From: Massospora cicadina
Lineage: Eukaryota; Entomophthoromycota; Entomophthoromycetes; Entomophthorales; Entomophthoraceae
NCBI GenBank assembly: GCA_022478985.1
Contig: JAKSZP010000108.1
Location: 1-64,000, forward strand
Direction: 5' to 3'
DNA length: 64,000 nt
Position 1 is the first letter of the stretch; every line of letters starts with the position of its first letter. Below are positions 57,095-64,000 of the stretch, one piece after another. The notes under the pieces are model-generated. The model ran no database searches and had not been told where the DNA came from. It was given only the letters and a program-made list of their open reading frames with translations. The position numbers were made by a program, and so were the translations under genes.

Positions 57095-57199
57095 GTATCA
57101 TTTTTTTGTGTACTCATCCACCACACCTTAAAGGCTAGTCTGTGAAAAGATTTTCTGACATTAAACCAGTCCATGTCCCAAAAAGGTTGAGGACCACTG
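57095..57199 (+). repeat. hAT 3' terminal segment with inverted repeat
   Basis: The last piece of the hAT element, closing with aaaaaggttgaggaccactg. It pairs with the 5' terminus at 47408-47422. It is followed by the hAT target duplication at 57200-57207. Confidence 0.85.
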
Positions 57200-57207
57200 C
57201 ATTAAGA

Positions 57208-59749
57208 TGCTAACATTGAGAATACCAAGGAAACGGCCACTTTCATATGGAAAATAAACAAGTATGCCCTCTATTGTCACAGCATTTTTGTTTGAAGGGA
57301 CAGAATCTTTAAGCTTAATAAGATCTAAAATTTCTGTTTGTTTTGAAATTTTTGGAAAAATAAGGGAAGTTCAAAATAACCCAGAACTCTACTGTAGGCA
57401 GAGAGCTAGCTTTTTAAATTAGAAAAAAGGGGTAGACCTACATAATTCTATATAAACAGGGTGGCTGTTGAATATTCCAGTGGTTGCTGTAATTTGTCCA
57501 TAGTTGTTTTCTCAAGTCTTCTATTGTTTTCTGGGACCTCTGGAAGTGGATATGGTAAATGGTTGATGTGACGCTTTAACTTCTGGATTTTTATCAATTT
57601 TCTGAGTGTTCAATTTTTTTCCTAATTCCTCTTGGTTTGCTTCACCTTGCGATTTTTTTTGATTGCCTCATCTATGGAGTTATTGATATGTTTGTTTAGA
57701 ATTTTCCTTTTATTGGGCGTGGTGATTTCGTCCTTTTGGGGATTTAATTATAATCCACTGGCATGATTGCAAATCTCTTAGCATATTTCTTTGATTTTGT
57801 CTATGTAAGCTTTGGCAGATTCTCAATGATAGGGGGCTCAGGCAACCCGCTGGCTTGAGATTAGGATGGTCAATTTCTGGGAGGGTTGCAGCCAACCACC
57901 ACCTATCAAGGGTATGGACTAGTCTGCTATATACTTCAGCAGCGTTCTTGAGGACAATCCCTTTCATTCAAAAGGAATTCAGCAATCTGTCAATACTGAT
58001 AGCTGGGGAGGTGGTCCTTACAGGAAAAAGCAGGAAAGGGGGTTAGAGTAGGGGGATTTTGGGGACCTGTGTAGTGACCCACCGCTTATCAACAATATGG
58101 GTCAAATTAAGAATTTGCAACAAAGACTCCACAGACGCTTTGGTCCCCTCTTGCGTCAGTAAGTGAAATCCCACTGTCTAACCCAGGAGGATATGTATAT
58201 AGACCTACAATATTAGTGATACTGGAAATGATTCTTTTGTAAGGACACATGGTTTTGGTAATGGATTGAAAAAAAATCAGACAAATTCAATGGGTTCCAT
58301 GGTTTCAGCAACTAATCCAAGATTGTGGTCTGAGTCATAAGGTCACATAGTAACAATTTTGACATGGTAGGTCAATGATTTAACAGATTACAGGACCTAT
58401 TAAAGGCCAAGGGCAGCATAAATCAAAAGATGGCATTCTCTGACCGTTTGCAGATTTGTTTTTGGTTAAGTTATGGTGGAGTCTACAGGTAATAGAAAAG
58501 AGGACAAAAAAGGAGAGCAACATGTTTATTATGAAAAAAAATGAACTTGCACAGATCCTAAGTGCTTCCACCTTTTAGGGATTAAGACAAAATAAGGATA
58601 ATTGAGCTTGGGGTCATATAACTATAACCTATGATGCAGGATGTCATTGGGTAGATCAATGCAGGCCTTGAGAATTTTGGAAGGCTTAGGGTTCAGATTA
58701 CATAGGGCAAAAATGCTTAAACTTTCTAAATCAGGTTGAAAAACTTATTGTAACGAGAAGGTTTGCGCCAGTACGCCACAAAAAAATTAAGTAATATCAT
58801 TCAGGTCACTGTTCACACTTTAGATAAGCCCTTTGAGACCCATCCATGAATCTGCGCGCCAAGTCTAAATGTCATGACATATTATAGAACGACGGTCCCA
58901 GCGACACTGCATGCTAACAGCAGGATCTGGTCCCAGGACGGCGCTGAGAATGAGGCCAACGATTGCCCTAGCTCTCACTCAAGCTCATCCTCCAGATCTG
59001 GATCTAAATATATATATATAATATCAGAACTAGTCAGATATGGTAGTAATGTCAATTTAATTGTTGAGTATTTTCATGAAAGAAACTAAATTCTTGACTA
59101 TCACATTTCCCTTGATATAGCAACTGCAACCCTTAAATAAGCTTCTCTCCTACCCTAAGCTTCTGAGCAATGACCAAATCAACTGCAAAGATTCAATATC
59201 CCATTTTATCAATATTTGGAGAGTTTTAGACGCTGGTGTCACATTCCTTTGAAACAGTCTCTGCTCCTGAATTTTAGATTTCTTACCTTTGACACTCCAA
59301 ATCATGATTTTATTTTTCATCAATATCTTTTCATCTAAACCAAACTTTGATTTATCATCGAAATCCAAGACTTTGCTAACTAGAATGATATGCAGACCAG
59401 GATGTGCATGATCCATTACACCCATAAGATGATTTTTTTGTGAATTATCCAGAGTGGAGCGAAATTTATTAAACATAAATGATACTGGGGGATCAAACTA
59501 GCCTGAATAATCTAGGCAGGATTAAAGGGAAGGGGCAGTGTCATATGTATCATTTTCAAACTGGGATTTTGTTGTAAAAAAGCTATAATTAACTCAGACA
59601 ATTTAGGACAGTGATTTGGGATTTACCATACCCAATCCATCCTTCTCTGGTCAAGTGTGTATACGCTTTAGAACAGTTGAAGCCCAATTATAGGCAAATG
59701 GCTAAGGGTTAGATGTTAACTTAGGATTATTAAATACATATAGGCTGCA
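57208..59749. other. AT-rich region with no assigned gene
   Basis: Minus-strand frames exist (57967-57710 and 59476-59150, the latter with a lysine-rich stretch), but none matches a domain I know. By position this should hold the start of element D (gag leader, 5' LTR) and the end of relic F. A short (at)n run lies near 59008-59020. A TATA-like ctatataaac is near 57450. No LTR pair could be found. Confidence 0.3.
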
Positions 59750-60960
59750 CCATATCCCTTAAGATTTTATATCTAAATGCTTAAAAAGGGAAGAAGGGGT
59801 GAGGGTGGGCAAGAAAAGATGAAACTCAAGGAGAAAGTGATGACCCATGGCTCTTCCAACGCATAGATAAAGTTTCTTTTCTGGAGAAGGTGTTAACTGA
59901 GAAATTAGAGTCCTTCCTGGTCCTGCAAGTGTGTATGGTGCAGTCCATATAGAGGGGCTGGCCATCAGGACCAACACTACTATTTTCTTTCAAGAAAGGG
60001 AGAATCAAGCCCCAGGGCATGGACTAAGACGTGTCCTATGCCTCTCTGGGAGCTTAATGGCGAGATAAGTAACACTTACTTTGCGGATCATGATCTTACA
60101 AGTAGATTTGTGTATCCCTTCAACTAAGTCCTTGCAACTGGCAAAATTTTGGCCCTCATCCAGTTAGTGCATAGGATTAGCCTATCCAGGCCACTAGTAC
60201 TATAATGAGCAGCGAGGCTTTCTAGAAACCAGGATTGCCTCCATCTCCACTTTTGAGAGTCATACACAATAATAGCTCTAAAAAAATGACTTCTAACCCA
60301 TGAATAATGACAGTTTGGAGTTGTGAAAACATTGTCTAGACTCCGGTGAGAAGGGAGTTTAATTGTAAAGTTCCGTTCCCTAGGTCATTTTCCACCTCAT
60401 AGGGGCCCAAATGCTTACAGGCCAGCTTCTTGTAAATAACTTTATGTTTAGGTTCTGAGTTTCCAGCATGATGAAAGAGCCTTCCTTATGGCTATGTGCC
60501 ATATGGCGCTTCCTTTCAGCAAACTTCTGATAGTCCTTGATTGCTTTAAATTAGATTCTCACAAATGAAGTTTGAGTTTACCATATGTGGGCCATGTAGT
60601 AACTCTGCCATTAGTTTTTCTGAGTACAATTTTGGGTTCAACTTAGAAAGCAGAGTTTCATCCCAGATTACATCAAAAAGTGAAAATTTAGTGGAGAAAA
60701 ATGTGACATTGTTTTATACAAAGTGCTAAATGAGTTCTGTGGCTTAGGTTCTTTTTTTGCTGAAGCATGACAACGCAGATACTGCTCCATGACCTGGTTA
60801 ATCCTCTCTCTGTTTGCCTACTAAGCTGTGTGTGATAGGCGGTAAACTAGAAGCACTTAAATTGAGGAGCGCCAAGTGTGAATTCAATAGCATGGCATTG
60901 AACTGAAGTCCTTAATCACTCATACTTTCCAGCAAGTGGCAAAATGTTGAAACAAAAGCA
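59750..60960 (-). pseudogene. Ty3/gypsy relic F: integrase, possible chromodomain
   Basis: From high to low, the minus strand reads TERINQVMEQYLRCHAS near 60830-60770 (the integrase segment after the catalytic Glu). It then gives KLNPKLYSEKLMAELLHG and, near 60430-60360, KVIYKKLACKHLGPYEVEND, which is the C-terminal LA...LGP(Y/F).V block. Near 59960-59820 DGQPLYMDCTIHT and ETLSMRWKSHGSS loosely resemble a chromodomain start and its YLV.WKG core. Frames are broken many times. It looks like a separate, older copy upstream of D. Confidence 0.55.
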
Positions 60961-61772
60961 TCAAAAGAGCTTCAGTTTTCTCAGAGGTGATGTAAATGTG
61001 ACAGGAGATTGAAAGCGGAATTTCTAATATATATCATGAATGTCATGGTAGTGGTTGATTGAAAAAGGCTGAGCTTCTAAAATGGGAGATTAGTACCCCG
61101 TGAAGAGCCCATAATGCAAAGGACACAATCAGCTTAGTGACTTTAAGGTGGTCTAAGGGTTATGTGAGGGGTATAATGTTCAAACAAAAATCAAAGGCCT
61201 TATAATAAGCCAGAAGGCTGCTATGTGCCAAACGCGGGTTTTAATGGGCAACCCCCATGGGTGGTAGAGACAAGGAGGGTAACAACTTTTCTAAATTATG
61301 CAGCTGTTGGTTACTACATACAACAGATTGTAATGGTGGTATGGTATACATTAGATAGAATGAGCCAAATTGGGTGATGGCCAGCTGGGTGATTTGCATT
61401 TCATGCTGGACCAGAATATGTGACAAATCAGCAGCTACAGTTAGAGACACAAGACTCATGGGCTCATCTAAGGCGTAGAGTGACACTTGGTTAATGAATT
61501 GGAACGCCCACTACATGAACATTGAAATTATATCATGGATGGCGTCATGCATTGACGGATTAACTAAAGGAAATTTTACGATGTGGAAGGCGATTCCACA
61601 GAAATTAAAATAGGGAAAAGATAGGCTTTATAAAGAAAGTTTAAAAATAATAAACTGGAAACTTAACCTGGTATTGGAACTATTGACTTTATAGTGAGAA
61701 GGAGTATAATTGGAAGGGAGCTAAGGTACTGGCATGAGCCTGAGAACCTGCAGTAATTCACAATATGTTAGG
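60961..61772 (-). other. Decayed pol region of relic F
   Basis: Between the integrase and the linker at 61773-62009 only about 0.8 kb remains, too little for RT plus RNase H. An 81-codon minus frame (61486-61241) shows no RT motif. Most of RT and RNase H has probably been deleted. Confidence 0.3.
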
Positions 61773-62009
61773 TCAGGAAAAGTGTAATAAGTTTAGGGGT
61801 TTTTTTTGAAAAATTTTGTTCATTTCCTCAAAATTTGATAGCTTGTGATATAAATCAGATACTAGATCTAAATTGTTAGTGCTAATCTTACATGGATTTA
61901 TTCCAACTTGTGAGTTATTGATACCAGTCTCACGTGAGCCTGTTCTGTACAGGAAACTTATCAGGCCAGCTTTAGAGGCAGATAGAATGATCAGGGGCTC
62001 TAATTGCAA
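61773..62009 (-). pseudogene. Relic F protease-RT linker
   Basis: The minus strand reads NNLDLVSDLYHKLSNFEEMN followed by KIFQKKPLNLL. This resembles the P..YH.F..VF.K.....LPPHR linker that precedes RT in Ty3 elements. It fits the minus-strand order with the integrase at lower coordinates. It is a short match, so confidence is modest. Confidence 0.4.
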
Positions 62010-64000
62010 TCCATGATACTATTAATGACTTAGTCTGAATACAAACTTGTTGATATTTATATGATGTTTGGGAAAGAATTGGGCGATTTCTGGCGTTTTA
62101 GAGTTATCCAGGATATCATTGGAATGAGTCTTGGGTTAATAACAGAGGCTTTAGACTATAACACCTTCATGAAAGCCCCTTTTATTATTTTCAAAAGGGT
62201 AGAAGGGGAACAGAGGGTAGGGGAGCGGTTCTTTAGGGGGCAGGGCAGTCGCCCATCTCTCATTTATCACATGAGAAAGGTCACTGAGCAGGGACAGGGG
62301 AGCTACAATGAGCCTAGGTACCTGCTTACATTTGGAGGGTAAAGTTTGCAGTAAGGGGGAGAGGTTAAGCCTCTGGACTTACTATGACAACCATCATTGC
62401 AACAAACTCCTTTGAGGTTGGAAGCTACACTTTGAGGTTAACGAAGACTGAGGTTTAAGGCCCTTAACATGTTGCAAGGGGTGTGGGAGACCCCTTCTCC
62501 ACATCCTGTCTGACTTGGAACGGCCAAATGTAATGCAGCATGCTACCCCAGGAAGGAATATCATTCAAGAAACCCAGCCAGTTGTGTGCCCTATTAATGA
62601 GTTCCCCACGCTTCCTGGACACAGGATGGTCTATTGCTGGGGGGTTTAATGTTCTTCAATAACGCAAATTTTTAAAAAGATAGAGGAACTAATATTTTCG
62701 CAGGATAAGTGACCCTATTTTTAAGGATGTACTAAGAGCACCTGAGCGTCATGGAAAAAGAGTTCTCAAATAACTCTATCCCCTTTGGTGAGGAAGTATA
62801 ATCTATAGAACCTGTGAGTTGAGAGGTGAAAATGGGGGTTGGTTGGTAAAGGAGACTACTATAATGCAAAAGTGAGTATCTGAGACTAGGATGATGGCGA
62901 TGAGAGAAGGGGGTCATATTACTTAAATTAAAACGAGTTGGATCATAAACTATCAGGGATGACGTTAAATAGACCATTACAAATTTATACTTGAGATGAA
63001 GTTGCAGAGATCACGGTAAATATGGGCTTAAACGTGTGCAGGTTTTTAAGACATAAATGTTAATGATGTGGCTAAGTGTGAGAAGACTGAGATTTAAATT
63101 AGGGTGTGTTAAAACCATTGGATGGCCCCAAAAGTCATAGGTATAGTTCCCAAATTAAATTTAGATTCGGAAAGTTGTGGCTAATCAGACAGGTAATAAT
63201 TCACAAGGTGTTTAAGCTCCCCACCACAAGCCAAAGAGTTGTAATAGGGGCTCCCATGTGGTTTACAAGAGTAATATCAATGTGTGGAAAGGACGGAAAA
63301 AATTAACCCCAGGGATCTGCAATTGAGTGTCAGAAGTAGAATCAAACATGATCATACTAATGGACATGAGTTTGTTGCTTAAAGTTATCAAATTTAGCTA
63401 GCTGTTTTTGTCGTCCTGGTGTAAATATAGATAAAATTAATGATTATCCACAACATGATTAAAAAGTGTGTTCAAAAGCGTGTCATTCATCAACTTTCTG
63501 TTTTCAGGACAGGAAACATAGTAATTGTGTGGTAGTACCCTCGAAGACCAACTTTAAAGTTAGTTATTTAGGGGTTTTAATGTAGTAAAATATGTCAAAG
63601 AATAATTTCCCAGCTAATCCTATTGAGAGAAGCCACCTTGATATTGAAAGAGAAGTATATGAGGATATCATAGCAATGAACCTGGGCTTATTAGATGGTT
63701 GCTCATTGGTTGGAACCATCCAAGCACCTGAAAATATCTTCAATGACTTGGTTGGGTTGAAAACTACATCATGTGATCCGCCAGAATGGTGGATGATGCA
63801 ACCAAATGAATCAGCATGCTGATGAAATAAAAGAGATCATCATAATTGGTGGATTCAATTGTATCAGACTTAATTCTTGATAGGTACTTTTAAGGCCTTT
63901 AATTCTCAGAGAATCTTAAGGCATTTGGATTACTCAAAAGTAATTCTAAGTTATCTTAAGCATATAAGCTAATATTTTTTGGTTTAGGATATTTAGAATA
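62010..64000. other. Unassigned right end of the window
   Basis: AT-rich with small frames on both strands. A plus frame at 62061-62342 (93 codons) and a plus frame at 63592-63822 (76 codons) are open but unrecognised. On the minus strand this would be the gag and protease side of relic F, but no Gag or DTG pattern was found. No LTR repeat was identified. Confidence 0.3.

Larger units (their letters stand above)
47408..57199 (+). mobile_element. hAT (Charlie/ZBED-like) DNA transposon, split by element C
   Basis: The terminal inverted repeats cagaggtccccaacc (47408) and, reverse-complemented, cagtggtcctcaacc (57199) differ at two of 15 positions. The target duplication is 8 bp, cattaagg at 47400-47407 and cattaaga at 57200-57207 (7 of 8 match), the size made by hAT transposases. 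The 5' end resembles known vertebrate Charlie-type ends (ggtccccaaccc...ggtaccgg). Without element C the transposon is about 2.45 kb, normal for an autonomous hAT. It carries a broken transposase. Confidence 0.9.

Noticed and set aside
58990..59025. Short atatat run as a meaningful microsatellite
   Set aside because: Only about a dozen bases of (at) repeat, with no flanking structure.
1..64000. CRISPR arrays, rRNA, tRNA, bacterial operons or host exons
   Set aside because: No regularly spaced short repeats, no recognisable RNA genes, no ribosome-site-spaced gene clusters and no non-transposon protein domains were found. All recognisable domains belong to mobile elements.

Overview
This window looks like a gene-poor, repeat-packed stretch of a eukaryotic nuclear genome. 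I see no convincing host gene, rRNA, tRNA or CRISPR array. Almost everything that can be explained is transposable-element DNA. It consists of broken Ty3/gypsy LTR retrotransposons on both strands, one L1/Tx1-type LINE and one hAT (Charlie/ZBED-like) DNA transposon. The hAT termini and transposase type, the Tx1-like LINE and the chromodomain-bearing Ty3 element together favour a vertebrate with a large repeat-rich genome (amphibian- or lungfish-like). That is inference, not proof. Nearly every open frame is a fragment of an element frame broken by stops and frameshifts.

Most elements can be bounded from paired LTRs, target-site duplications (TSDs) and primer-binding or polypurine sites, and they are nested. 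LEFT NEST: a minus-strand element (element 0: gag 1-1453, primer site 1454-1472, LTR piece 1473-1589) was split by a plus-strand element 2a (1590-20707, TSD atcagg). The gag region of 2a was split by a minus-strand element E1 (2441-13863, TSD tgccct). The 3' LTR of E1 was split by the LINE (3028-8438). A further 1.07 kb unclassified block (17697-18762) sits in the RNase H region of 2a.

MIDDLE NEST: a minus-strand Ty3 element D (about 21490-25960, continuing at 46703-47399) was split by the chromodomain element E4 (25961-46702, LTRs of 1149 and 1151 bp). The reverse-transcriptase region of E4 was split by element C' (about 28351-42826). C' was hit twice: by element 2b (35977-42428, TSD gtgag), which landed in its 3' LTR, and by a 0.7 kb block (about 31628-32335) that carries one uninterrupted, unrecognised reading frame.

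RIGHT PART: a hAT transposon (47408-57199, 8-bp TSD cattaag+g/a) carries a broken transposase gene and was itself split by element C (49757-57094, TSD gtatc). From 57208 to about 62009 there is a strongly decayed minus-strand Ty3 relic F. The last 2 kb could not be assigned.

Once nested DNA is subtracted, the reconstructed lengths agree within families (2a about 6.6 kb and 2b 6.45 kb; C 7.34 kb and C' about 7.3 kb), which supports the boundaries. In each autonomous Ty3 element the usual order is LTR, primer site, gag, protease, reverse transcriptase, RNase H, integrase, polypurine tract, LTR. E1 and E4 have little or no recognisable gag. The LINE is the least decayed element and 2a, D and F are the most decayed. 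The most unusual items are the unbroken ORF inside the 0.7 kb insertion, a roughly 400-bp almost identical patch between the otherwise diverged E4 LTRs, and the four-level nesting with recoverable target duplications.
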